Source of the DNA: Chryseobacterium sp. CH25
GTDB lineage: Bacteria; Bacteroidota; Bacteroidia; Flavobacteriales; Weeksellaceae
Length of the DNA: 64,000 nucleotides
Assembly: GCF_004119455.1 (NCBI RefSeq)
Contig: NZ_NRQT01000002.1
Span: 317,501-381,500 of the forward strand
Reading direction: 5' to 3'
Positions 38,878-46,022 of the stretch are shown here, piece after piece. Each line of letters starts with the position of its first letter. Within the stretch, counting starts at the first letter, position 1. The notes beneath the pieces are model-generated. The model saw only the letters and a list, made by a program, of their open reading frames with translations. It did not search any database and had not been told where the DNA came from. The position numbers and the translations under genes are program-made.

Positions 38878-38905
38878 CAAAAACCACTCTTAAAAGAGTG
38901 GTTTT
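38878..38905 (-). terminator. terminator of the tRNA-Gln gene
   Basis: AAAACCACTCT and AGAGTGGTTTT form a tight 11-bp hairpin with flanking A and T runs. It lies directly at the 3' side of the minus-strand tRNA. Confidence 0.8.
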
Positions 38906-38906
38906 G

Positions 38907-38977
38907 TAGACTCACAGGGATTCGAACCCCAGATGACTGAACCAAAATCAGTAGTGTTACCGCTACACCATGAGTCT
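38907..38977 (-). tRNA. tRNA-Gln (anticodon TTG)
   Basis: On the minus strand, the acceptor arms AGACTCA and TGAGTCT pair over 7 bp. The anticodon stem ACTGA/TCAGT encloses the 7-nt loop TTTTGGT with anticodon TTG, and the T arm reads GGGGTTCGAATCCC. The length is 71 nt with a discriminator A. CCA is not encoded. A rho-independent terminator follows. Confidence 0.96.
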
Positions 38978-39075
38978 GTTTGTTTTAGTGGTGCAAATTT
39001 ACAGCTTTTTTCTTTAGATGCAAGAACTTTTTGATTTTTTTTTTAAATTTACTGTAGAATTTATTTACGGAAAAC

Positions 39076-40104
39076 ATGCTGATAGACTTCAATAATCTCA
39101 ATATTAATCAATTATCCTTCAATTCTGAGTTTGAAAAAAAAGTTGAAAATTTTCTAGAAGAGTGGAATTCTGAAGGAGAAACAGTCAACGTACAGACTTC
39201 CGGCTCCACAGGCGTTCCTAAGATTTTTGGGATTGAAAAAAAGAAAATGATTAATTCTGCAGTCATGACCTGCAACTTTTTAGGCCTAAGAGAAGATGAT
39301 ACTGCATTATTATGCCTGCCTGTAGAATACATTTCAGGTAAAATGATGGTCGTTCGCTCTATGGAAAGGAAGCTTAGATTAATAGTGAGTGAACCATCGT
39401 TACATCCTGTTGAACACCTGGATCAGGAGGTAGATTTTTGTGCGATGACTCCGCTTCAGGTAGAAAATTCATTAGATAAGCTACATTTAATTAAAAATCT
39501 GATTATTGGAGGAGCTGCTGTCTCTGAAAGTCTGAAAAATAAAATTCTTCAGATGAATCTGGATCGCTCAAACCGTATTTTTGAAACCTACGGAATGTCT
39601 GAAACACTTTCCCATATTGGACTAAAACAATTGATGCCTGAATCGGAAGACTATTTCACTGTTTTTGAAAATGTTTCCATTTCTCTGGATGAAAGAGGTT
39701 GCCTTACCATCTTTGCTCCTAATGTGAATGCTGATGTGTTGGTAACGAATGATTTAGTTGAAATTAAAAATAATAAACAGTTTAAATTCCTAGGACGAAT
39801 AGATAATGTAATTAATTCTGGCGGAGCGAAAATTTTTCCGGAAGCATTGGAAGCATTAGTAAAAAAAGAAATTCCAAATGAAGCTATCTTTGCTGGATTA
39901 TCTGATGAAAGTCTGGGGCAGAAATTGATTTTAATTATTGAAGGAAATCAATCTGATGATGTCATTCAGAAAATTTCAGCAATTTCTTTTGAAAAGAATT
40001 TTCACAAACCAAAAGAAATCATTTTTATCGGGAAAATTCCAAGAACTCCAAATGGAAAGGTTAGTAGATTGGAACTATATAAGTTGATAAACGAAAATAT
40101 TTAA
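39076..40104 (+). CDS. menE: AMP-binding enzyme, probable o-succinylbenzoate-CoA ligase
   Basis: An adenylate-forming enzyme of 342 residues, short for the superfamily but of usual length for Bacteroidota MenE. It has the phosphate-binding motif TSGSTGVPK (about 41-49) and the core blocks YGMSETLSHIGLK and FLGRIDNVINSGGAKIFPEALE. The C-terminal catalytic lysine is in the RTPNGKVSRLEL region. MenE activates o-succinylbenzoate for menaquinone synthesis, and menaquinone is the respiratory quinone in this phylum. Other men genes are not in the window, so the assignment rests on similarity alone. It is followed after 38 bp by arfB. Confidence 0.82.
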   Translation: MLIDFNNLNINQLSFNSEFEKKVENFLEEWNSEGETVNVQTSGSTGVPKIFGIEKKKMINSAVMTCNFLGLREDDTALLCLPVEYISGKMMVVRSMERKLRLIVSEPSLHPVEHLDQEVDFCAMTPLQVENSLDKLHLIKNLIIGGAAVSESLKNKILQMNLDRSNRIFETYGMSETLSHIGLKQLMPESEDYFTVFENVSISLDERGCLTIFAPNVNADVLVTNDLVEIKNNKQFKFLGRIDNVINSGGAKIFPEALEALVKKEIPNEAIFAGLSDESLGQKLILIIEGNQSDDVIQKISAISFEKNFHKPKEIIFIGKIPRTPNGKVSRLELYKLINENI

Positions 40105-40142
40105 TTCTAACATCGGAATCTAAACTCTAAAATTTTAAAATA

Positions 40143-40535
40143 ATGAAAGACTTTTCAAAAGAACTGAGTTTCAAAACTTCCCGTAGCAGTGGAGCAGGAG
40201 GGCAGAACGTCAATAAAGTGGAGACTTCAGTAACTGTACTTTGGAAAGTAATAGCTTCTGAATTTTTTAATGATGATGAAAAAATACTAATTCAGGAAAA
40301 ACTTAAAAACAGAATCAACGCAGATGGCTTTTTATTTCTTACAGTTTCTGAAAGCAGAACCCAGCTGATGAATAAAAATAAAACCATCGAAAAAATAACG
40401 GAGATTGTAAATAAAGCACTTATTGTTCCTAAAAAAAGAACGGCTACAAAACCTTCCAGAGCGCAAAAACAAAAAAGATTGGACAGTAAAAAGAAGCTTT
40501 CCGATAAAAAAGAAAACAGGAGATTTAAATTTTAG
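40143..40535 (+). CDS. arfB: peptidyl-tRNA hydrolase ArfB (release-factor-like)
   Basis: A stalled-ribosome rescue factor of 130 residues. It has the class I release-factor catalytic motif GGQ (Gly19-Gly20-Gln21 in RSSGAGGQNVNKVETSV) and the basic, disordered C-terminal tail that enters the empty mRNA channel (KKRTATKPSRAQKQKRLDSKKKLSDKKENRR). No codon-recognition domain is present, which separates it from RF1/RF2. It probably shares a transcript with menE. Confidence 0.93.
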   Translation: MKDFSKELSFKTSRSSGAGGQNVNKVETSVTVLWKVIASEFFNDDEKILIQEKLKNRINADGFLFLTVSESRTQLMNKNKTIEKITEIVNKALIVPKKRTATKPSRAQKQKRLDSKKKLSDKKENRRFKF

Positions 40536-40565
40536 TTGCCACTTTCACGGAAAGCCCTATTTTTG
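40536..40565 (+). promoter_or_regulatory. promoter of the 40.6-kb outer membrane protein gene
   Basis: TTG at 40536-40538, a 19-bp spacer and TATTTTTG at 40558-40565 fit the consensus exactly. Transcription would start near 40572 and the first ATG is at 40583. Confidence 0.65.
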
Positions 40566-40596
40566 CCGGAAATTTTTCAAAAATGATAAAAAACTA

Positions 40597-41220
40597 ATGC
40601 TATTGGGAGCTATTTCGACTTCTTTATTTTCTTTTGCCCAAAAAATTTCATTTGTCCCTTCCGTAGGATATGCGTGGAGAGTAGCTGAAACACCTTCAGG
40701 ACTTTCAAAGCAGGAAAAAGATTATATCAAAGGATTAAAAAGCGGACTTCATTTTGATCTTTCAGCTTATTATCACATCAATAAGGTGGGAATCGGACTA
40801 AAATTTTCGAATTACAGCGCATCAAGCAATGGAATGATCACTGTAAATAATTCTCAAAGAGGTACCATCTACGTACCTATAAGTACAACAGATAATATTA
40901 CCTTTATTGGAACTTCTATCATGTATTCCAATTATAGCGAGCCAACAAAACATAAATTGTTTGTTGATGGCTCATTAGGGATTATTTCCTATAGCACAAA
41001 AACCGGTAATGTAAAAGGAACCGGATCCAGTCTGGGATTGGATGCTGGTTTTGGGTATCAATATGCACTATCTGACCATATTTTTATAGGACCTAAACTA
41101 AGTATGACAGCGGGAACATTAACCAAAATGAAAATTAATGGAACAACAATGGAGCTGGGTGATGCAAAAGAAGGTTTAACCAGAGTTTCTTTAAGTGGAG
41201 TTGCTACATTCCATTTTTAA
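40597..41220 (+). CDS. exported outer membrane beta-barrel-like protein, probable frame break at its start
   Basis: An exported protein of unknown function. As read, the frame opens at ATG 40597 (MLLGAISTSLFSFAQ, 207 residues), which lacks the basic N-region of a signal peptide. The promoter at 40536-40565 points instead to ATG 40583. If the A6 run at 40588-40593 had one more A, translation would give MIKKLMLLGAISTSLFSFAQ, an ideal signal peptide, and a 212-residue product. The remainder alternates in the manner of an 8-strand barrel and ends GVATFHF with a terminal Phe. Frames extending further upstream overlap arfB and are rejected. Confidence 0.72.
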   Translation: MLLGAISTSLFSFAQKISFVPSVGYAWRVAETPSGLSKQEKDYIKGLKSGLHFDLSAYYHINKVGIGLKFSNYSASSNGMITVNNSQRGTIYVPISTTDNITFIGTSIMYSNYSEPTKHKLFVDGSLGIISYSTKTGNVKGTGSSLGLDAGFGYQYALSDHIFIGPKLSMTAGTLTKMKINGTTMELGDAKEGLTRVSLSGVATFHF

Positions 41221-41393
41221 GTTCTATCTTTGTTAGAATTAACAACAACATAATAATGACAGCAACCATATTTTTATCAGCAGAGCGTAAGCAAGCAGGA
41301 TTGTTGCTGTCATTATTATATCTACATACTGATTCTTTTCTGAAAAGTTCCAAGGACTTTATCAATTAAGCCCTGTCAGGATCCAAGACAGGG
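41201..41393 (+). other. promoter followed by a 17-bp hairpin, possible small RNA or leader
   Basis: TTG at 41201-41203, a 21-bp spacer and TATCTTTG at 41225-41232 form a good promoter. It reads into a perfect 17-bp inverted repeat (ATAATAATGACAGCAAC at 41250-41266 and its complement at 41303-41319, 36-nt loop). A second hairpin follows (CCCTGTC at 41371-41377, GACAGGG at 41387-41393). A 37-codon frame (41256-41369) overlaps the first hairpin. It could be a small RNA or a leader of the Gre-family gene downstream. The function is unknown. Confidence 0.5.
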
Positions 41394-41516
41394 AATTATT
41401 CCAGATTTTTATTTATTATTTTTTGCGGTTTTCTATAGAAGAAGGCAGATTTTTGCCTGGATTCTACATTGGATCGTTCGGGAAATATTGCACTTTAATC
41501 TTAAAAATTGAAAAAA

Positions 41517-41897
41517 ATGTCCAATCATATTACGGTAACCACAGGAATTTATGATGCTATAAAAGATACACTCAGAAGAAAAAAAGTAAGCATCGGGGAA
41601 GAGAAAAGATTAACTGAAGAATTAAGAAAAGCAAAGCAGGTGCTGAGAAGAGATCTGCCTGAAGATATTGTAACAGTTAACAGGAAAGTAACTTTAAAAG
41701 ATCATACACTGGATGTTGAACACGAATATATTTTTGTGCCTTCTACCAGAGAAAAACTTAAAAAGAATAAACATTCCATCCTTTCCAATATTGCTTTGGC
41801 TGTAGTTGGATACAAAGTGGGAGATATTATTGAGTGGCCTTTCAGAGAAGGGGAAAGAAAAATTGAAATTGTAAAAGTGGAAGCCTGGGAAGGCTAA
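41517..41897 (+). CDS. GreA/GreB family elongation factor-like protein
   Basis: A 126-residue protein of the GreA/GreB/Rnk group, which binds the secondary channel of RNA polymerase. The C-terminal FKBP-like domain is recognisable (RKVTLKDHTLDVEHEYIFVPS, NIALAVVGYKVGDIIEWPFREGERKIEIVKVEAWEG). The N-terminal part is shorter than the GreA coiled coil, so transcript cleavage activity is uncertain and the protein may be an Rnk-like modulator. The start is ATG 41517 (MSNHITVTTG); the TTG at 41508 is less likely. A strong hairpin follows at 41926. Confidence 0.85.
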   Translation: MSNHITVTTGIYDAIKDTLRRKKVSIGEEKRLTEELRKAKQVLRRDLPEDIVTVNRKVTLKDHTLDVEHEYIFVPSTREKLKKNKHSILSNIALAVVGYKVGDIIEWPFREGERKIEIVKVEAWEG

Positions 41898-41925
41898 AAC
41901 TTTGTCATATAGGGTTGAATTTACG

Positions 41926-41966
41926 AAGAAAACGTAGTCCATTTTTGGGCTGCGTTTTCTGTTTTC
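41926..41966 (+). terminator. terminator of the Gre-family gene
   Basis: GAAAACGTAGTCC at 41928-41940 pairs with GGGCTGCGTTTTC at 41947-41959 (G-T pairs), followed by TGTTTTC. Confidence 0.75.
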
Positions 41967-41984
41967 TAAAGAATAGGAATAAAA

Positions 41985-42333
41985 GTTGGAAACGCAAAGG
42001 CGCAAGATTTTTTACATATATGATGTTTTAAGACGCAAAGATTTTATCTGCGATAAAATTGTATACCGCTGAATATTCGCACGAATGCACGAATGATTAT
42101 ATTTTCCCTTACATTCTATGTCTTTATGTAGTTTTAAAAATCCTAAATCATACAAACTCATAAAATATAATATCCAATATTTTAGAATCAATAAATAAAT
42201 TCGTGCATTCGTGGCAAAAAATTAGGGTATTGTCTGCTGAAGATCTTATATTGAGCGAAGTCGAAATATTCTTGCGCCTTAAAAATATGCTCAATTCTAA
42301 TCAAAATCCTTTGCGTCTTTGCGTTTATCCAAC
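41985..42333. repeat. full-length copy of the dispersed GTTGGAAACGCAAAGG palindromic element
   Basis: A 349-bp imperfect palindrome. The left end is GTTGGAAACGCAAAGGCGCAAG and the right end is the complement form CTTTGCGTCTTTGCGTTTATCCAAC. Inside are AAGATTTTATCTGCGATAAAATTGTATACCGCTGAA and, further in, CGAATGCACGAAT at about 42082 opposing ATTCGTGCATTCGTGGC at about 42199. It holds no ORF. The modules read 1-2-3-3'-2'-1'. Related shorter copies are at 43578, 45812, 53829 and 59508. Confidence 0.75.
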
Positions 42334-42447
42334 AAATTTGACTAACTAAAAAACTATAAATTCAATCTACCTATTAACAAATGATAAAAAAGCATCCTGA
42401 TAGGAGACTTTCTTCAAGTGCTTGGGCTGCATTCCGTTTTTAAGTTT

Positions 42448-42455
42448 TATCTTTG
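42448..42455 (+). promoter_or_regulatory. -7 element of the deoxyhypusine-synthase-like gene
   Basis: TATCTTTG, an exact match, 14 bp before the ATG, with a TTG at 42422-42424 (23-bp spacer). Confidence 0.6.
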
Positions 42456-42469
42456 CAAAAATTATAAAA

Positions 42470-43444
42470 ATGAGCAAACCGATAACTGAATTCATAGAAA
42501 AGTACTACCTGCACTTCAACGCAGCTGCATTGGTGGATGCTTCTAAAGGATATGTTGCACATCTTAAAGATGGCGGAAAAATGATGATTACTTTGGCAGG
42601 AGCAATGTCTACTGCTGAATTAGGAAAGATTCTTGCAGAAATGATCCGTCAGGGGAAAGTAGATTTTATCTCTTGTACAGGAGCTAACCTTGAAGAAGAT
42701 TTAATGAACCTTGTAGCACACTCTCACTATGAAAGAGTTCCTCATTACAGAGATCTAACTGCTCAGGATGAGTGGGATCTTTTAGAAAGAGGTCTGAACA
42801 GAGTTACAGATACTTGTATCCCTGAAGAAGAGGCTTTCAGAAGATTACAGAAACACATCGTGGAAATCTGGAAAGATGCAGAAGCTAAAGGAGAAAGATA
42901 TTTCCCTCACGAATATATGTACAAAATGATCCTTTCAGGAGTATTGGAGCAGTACTATGAAATTCCTAGAGAAAACTCTTGGATGATCGCAGCTGCTGAA
43001 GCAAACTTACCAATCGTAGTTCCGGGATGGGAAGATTCTACAATGGGTAACATCTTTGCTTCTTACTGTATCAAAGGAGAGCTTAAAGCTACTACAATGA
43101 AATCAGGTATCGAATACATGACTTACCTTGCAGATTGGTATACTAAAAACTCAGCAGGAAAAGGAGTTGGATTCTTCCAGATTGGTGGAGGTATCGCAGG
43201 AGATTTCCCTATCTGTGTAGTACCAATGTTGTATCAGGATATGGAAATGCATGACATTCCTTTCTGGTCTTATTTCTGCCAGATTTCTGATTCTACTACT
43301 TCTTACGGTTCTTATTCTGGAGCGGTTCCAAATGAGAAAATCACTTGGGGTAAATTAGATATTACTACACCGAAATTTATCGTTGAAAGTGATGCAACAA
43401 TCTGTGCACCACTAATGTTCTCTTATATTCTTGAGAATGCTTAA
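42470..43444 (+). CDS. deoxyhypusine synthase family protein
   Basis: A 324-residue NAD-dependent enzyme homologous to eukaryotic and archaeal deoxyhypusine synthase, which transfers an aminobutyl group from spermidine to eIF5A. Bacteria lack the hypusine-modified partner, and some bacterial homologues make homospermidine or act on other polyamines. The core is intact: MITLAGAMSTAELGKIL, FISCTGANLEEDL, FFQIGGGIAGDFPICVVP. The catalytic lysine equivalent is present at Lys295 in TWGKLDI. The product is therefore likely an active polyamine enzyme of unsettled substrate. The start is ATG 42470, 14 bp after a -7 element. Confidence 0.9.
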   Translation: MSKPITEFIEKYYLHFNAAALVDASKGYVAHLKDGGKMMITLAGAMSTAELGKILAEMIRQGKVDFISCTGANLEEDLMNLVAHSHYERVPHYRDLTAQDEWDLLERGLNRVTDTCIPEEEAFRRLQKHIVEIWKDAEAKGERYFPHEYMYKMILSGVLEQYYEIPRENSWMIAAAEANLPIVVPGWEDSTMGNIFASYCIKGELKATTMKSGIEYMTYLADWYTKNSAGKGVGFFQIGGGIAGDFPICVVPMLYQDMEMHDIPFWSYFCQISDSTTSYGSYSGAVPNEKITWGKLDITTPKFIVESDATICAPLMFSYILENA

Positions 43445-43472
43445 GAAATAAACTCTTTACGAGATTATAATA

Positions 43473-43506
43473 TAGCGCTTCCATTTTGGGAGCGCTTTTT
43501 TATTTT
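43473..43506 (+). terminator. terminator of the deoxyhypusine-synthase-like gene
   Basis: AGCGCTTCC at 43474-43482 pairs with GGGAGCGCT at 43488-43496, followed by TTTTTTATTTTTG. Confidence 0.85.
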
Positions 43507-43577
43507 TGTGCTTTAATATTTTTAGACCTCTCGCAGATTTTGCAGATGACGCAGATTCTTTATAGAGAGTATAGAAT

Positions 43578-43836
43578 GTTGGAAATCGCAAAGGTGCAAA
43601 TTCTTTTTGTATGCATAATTTTTTAAGGCGCAAAGATTTTATCTGCGATAAAATTTTATACTGTTGAATATTGCCATGAATGCATGAATAAATAATTTGT
43701 ATCCCGCTCAAAAAAACTATGTTCCTATGTGGTTCAAAAAAATAGGAGTACAGTTTGCTGAAGATCTTTGATCTTCTTGCGCCTTAAAATATGTATAATA
43801 CCAATTAAAAAGCTTTGCGCCTTTGCGATTCCCAAC
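43578..43836. repeat. copy of the dispersed palindromic element
   Basis: Ends are GTTGGAAATCGCAAAGGTGCAAA and CTTTGCGCCTTTGCGATTCCCAAC. The internal block AAGGCGCAAAGATTTTATCTGCGATAAAATT is shared with the 41985 copy. An outer arm CGCAGATTTTGCAGATGACGCAGATT starts at about 43535 and its partner AAATCTGCGAG is at about 43842. Confidence 0.7.
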
Positions 43837-43913
43837 AAATCTAAATCTGCGAGCCAATATTTAAGCATCATTGGAATCTGTGAAAATCTGTGTTATCTGA
43901 AGGAAAATAAAAA

Positions 43914-44060
43914 TCAATCCAAAGAATTAACCAGCACAAAATAACGGTACGCCAGAATTCCTTTTTCAACTTTTGTCAGCTTGTTCGGGTCCTTATTACT
44001 GAGCTTCGGAAGAACCTTTTTATTGATTACATTCAGTAAACGGAAAAATGATTTTTTCAT
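43914..44060 (-). CDS. small basic conserved-looking protein, 48 residues
   Basis: A 48-residue protein (MKKSFFRLLNVINKKVLPKL, then SNKDPNKLTKVEKGILAYRY and FVLVNSLD). It is Lys-rich and probably amphipathic. The frame is complete, and the pattern resembles short basic proteins seen in Chryseobacterium genomes, some annotated as SsrA-binding fragments. I cannot confirm the family. It is divergent from the alkyltransferase-like gene, with about 80 bp between starts. Confidence 0.55.
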   Translation of the reverse strand: MKKSFFRLLNVINKKVLPKLSNKDPNKLTKVEKGILAYRYFVLVNSLD

Positions 44061-44139
44061 ATCTTTATCTTTTAATGAAACATCATTGAGGCTCTAAGAG
44101 TTCAAAAATGATGCAAAAACGAAACATTCTTTTTTAGAT

Positions 44140-44436
44140 ATGGACGAAATTTTCAAACAACAGGTATACGAAGTAGCTAGACTTATCCCAAAGGGAAGGG
44201 TTTCTACATATGGTGCTATTGCGAAAGCAGTGGGGTATCCTAACCATTCTCGTCACGTAGGAAAAGCAATGGGTGGTTGCCCTGAAGATGTTCCTGCACA
44301 CCGCGTTATTTCCAGTTCAGGGACATTATCTGTTCCGGAGTTCCAGAAGAAATTAGAAGCAGAAGGAATTACCGTAGAAAATCTAAGAATAAAAGGATTT
44401 AAAAAACTGTTCTGGGACCCAATGAATGAATTATAG
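44140..44436 (+). CDS. alkyltransferase-like (ATL) MGMT-family protein
   Basis: A 98-residue protein with the DNA-binding fold of O6-methylguanine-DNA methyltransferase (KQQVYEVARLIPKGRVSTYGAIAKAVGYPNHSRHVGKAMGGCP). The active-site PCHR is replaced by PAHR (Ala53). Loss of the acceptor cysteine defines the ATL group, which binds alkylated guanine without removing it and recruits nucleotide excision repair. It is therefore a damage-recognition protein rather than a methyltransferase. The length is normal for ATL proteins. Confidence 0.93.
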   Translation: MDEIFKQQVYEVARLIPKGRVSTYGAIAKAVGYPNHSRHVGKAMGGCPEDVPAHRVISSSGTLSVPEFQKKLEAEGITVENLRIKGFKKLFWDPMNEL

Positions 44437-44459
44437 TAAATTTATTATTAAACATTCAT

Positions 44460-44690
44460 CTCAAAATAAATTCGTGCATTCGTGGCAAAAAAATAAGTGT
44501 CTTTTTAAAACGCAAAGTTTCTATTTTGATACTGCATAATTTAGAGAGAGCAAAGGTGGAATCAATTTCATTGATTCTTACGAAGCGTACGCATACCCAC
44601 AAAGCTTCATCAGTGACGGAGTCAGTATTCTTAGCTTCCTAAAATAAAGCATTAAAATAGTTGCTCTTTGCGTCAAAAAAATGTTCATCT
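44460..44690. repeat. tandem repeat unit 1 of 2 (228-bp period)
   Basis: It starts in AAATTCGTGCATTCGTGGCAAAAAAATAAG and continues with AACGCAAAGTTTCTATTTTG, GAGAGCAAAGGTGGAATCAATTTC and a GCTCTTTGCGTC end. It is about 85 percent identical by eye to the next unit, with the period set by TTCGTGCATT at 44471 and TTCGAGCATT at 44699. Edge words match the dispersed palindromic family. Two opposite-strand frames of about 80 codons inside are considered spurious. Confidence 0.7.
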
Positions 44691-44915
44691 AAAAATAATT
44701 CGAGCATTCGTGGCAAAAAAATAAGTGTCTTTTTAAAACGCAAAGTTTCTATTTTGGTATTGCATAATTTAGAGAGAGCAAAGGTGGAATCAATTTCATT
44801 GATTCTTACGAAGCGTAAGCATAGCCATAAAGCTTCATCAGCTACCAAGTCGCAAAATCTTAGCCTCCTAAAGTGTAAGATTTTTACCATTAAAGCTTTG
44901 CGTTAAAATAATCTC
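44691..44915. repeat. tandem repeat unit 2 of 2
   Basis: Second copy of the 228-bp unit, ending in AAAGCTTTGCGTTAAAA. It is followed to about 44990 by CACAGATTACACAGAT-type repeats that share words with the units near 61.8-62.7 kb. No gene is supported between 44437 and 45103. Confidence 0.7.
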
Positions 44916-45103
44916 CCACAGATTACACAGATGCAATCAATGCGAGAATTATATTTGTGGCATTTGTGAAATTATTTGTGCTATTCGTGTTTAAAGAAAG
45001 TGATTTTGTATCAAGAAAAAAATCAATACTAAATAAAAAAATATCACTCATACCATTAATATAATATGAGTGATGTAAATATTTTTACAATAAAACTGTA
45101 TTA

Positions 45104-45508
45104 TTATTTCTTTGCTCTTGTTGCAGGACTTTGAGAACCTTTTAATTCCTCTTTTAGCCTTTCATTCTCCTCCTTTAATAAAGCAATATAGCCTTGTAGA
45201 TTCTCAATAACAGAACCTGGAATATTATCATAATTATTCTGATTAGTGATTACCCCTGCAGAAGAGGATCTGTCATTAAATACAGGATGGTCATTATTAA
45301 CAATTACAGAAGCTGCTTCGTCTTCATAAATATCTTCAATCGGTACTTCTAAGAAACGGGCAAGTTTGTCCCATTCATCCTGAATGATTCTTACATCACC
45401 GCTTTCTTTTCTGCTATAGTTAGATACATCCGTAGCAATGTAATCAGCTACCTGCTGCTGAGTATATCCTTTTTGTTTTCTGATGAGACGTAATTTTTCT
45501 TTTTGCAT
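45104..45508 (-). CDS. XRE family regulator with C-terminal coiled coil
   Basis: A 134-residue protein from ATG 45508 (MQKEKLRLIRKQKGYTQQQVADYIATDVSNYSRKESGDVRI), with a lambda-type helix-turn-helix in the first 60 residues. An Asn-rich linker follows, then a coiled coil (VIENLQGYIALLKEENERLKEELKG) likely to mediate dimerisation. Another in-frame ATG at 45517 would add three residues. Its targets are unknown. It is preceded by a set of inverted repeats (45613-45771) that could include operators. Confidence 0.87.
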   Translation of the reverse strand: MQKEKLRLIRKQKGYTQQQVADYIATDVSNYSRKESGDVRIIQDEWDKLARFLEVPIEDIYEDEAASVIVNNDHPVFNDRSSSAGVITNQNNYDNIPGSVIENLQGYIALLKEENERLKEELKGSQSPATRAKK

Positions 45509-45612
45509 GACCAACATTTTATACAAAAATGGCAAAAAAGCACAATGTGTACAATAGAAAACTGAAAAAATACTGATGAAGCTTCACTATTGAGAGAATA
45601 TAAACCACAACA

Positions 45613-45771
45613 GTCACAAAAGCTTTATGATGATCACTTAAGTAAGTTCAAAATAATACGGTAAAAAATTTTATATCAAAAGAAAATCGTAGATTTTCAA
45701 AAACTTAAGTGCACTTCTCGACAGAATAATATTTACTTCATAAAACTTAAGTGTTTAAACTCTTTTGTGAC
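45613..45771. repeat. nested inverted repeats upstream of the XRE gene
   Basis: GTCACAAAAG (45613-45622) pairs with CTTTTGTGAC (45762-45771), and CACTTAAGT (45635-45643) pairs with ACTTAAGTG (45745-45753). A third ACTTAAGTGCACTT copy is near 45703. The region 45518-45811 has no supported gene. Confidence 0.55.
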
Positions 45772-45811
45772 TAAAAAAATGTACAATAAGCTATTTCATA
45801 ATAGCTTTAAT

Positions 45812-45975
45812 GTTGGATGAACGCTAAGGCGCAAAGGAGTTCTATCAATATTATGTATATTTTAAGGTGCAAGAAGATCAAAGATTTTCAGCGGTATACA
45901 ATTTTATCGTAGATAAAATCCTTGCGCCTTAAAACATCGTACATGTAAAATAATTTGCGTCTTTGCGTTTCCAAC
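45812..45975. repeat. short copy of the dispersed palindromic element
   Basis: GTTGGATGAACGCTAAGGCGCAAAGG at the left and TTTGCGTCTTTGCGTTTCCAAC at the right. The internal module is present only in the reverse orientation (CAGCGGTATACAATTTTATCGTAGATAAAATCCTTGCGCC). Confidence 0.7.
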
Positions 45976-45982
45976 CTTTAAA

Positions 45983-46015
45983 ACAAAAAAAGACTGCTTC
46001 ATTCGAAACAGTCTT
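45983..46015 (-). terminator. terminator of htpG
   Basis: AGACTGCTTC (45991-46000) pairs with GAAACAGTCT (46005-46014) with one mismatch; an A run at 45984-45990 gives the T tract on the minus strand. Confidence 0.75.
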
Positions 46016-46022
46016 CTGTAAT

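Noticed and set aside
40423-40582. Upstream extension of the 40.6-kb gene into arfB
   Set aside because: It would place the start inside arfB and upstream of a good promoter; the residues are Lys/Phe-rich and not a signal peptide.
44639-44906. Opposite-strand frames of about 80 codons within the 228-bp repeats
   Set aside because: They span non-coding repeat DNA, have no promoter or family match, and the frames are not preserved between the two units.
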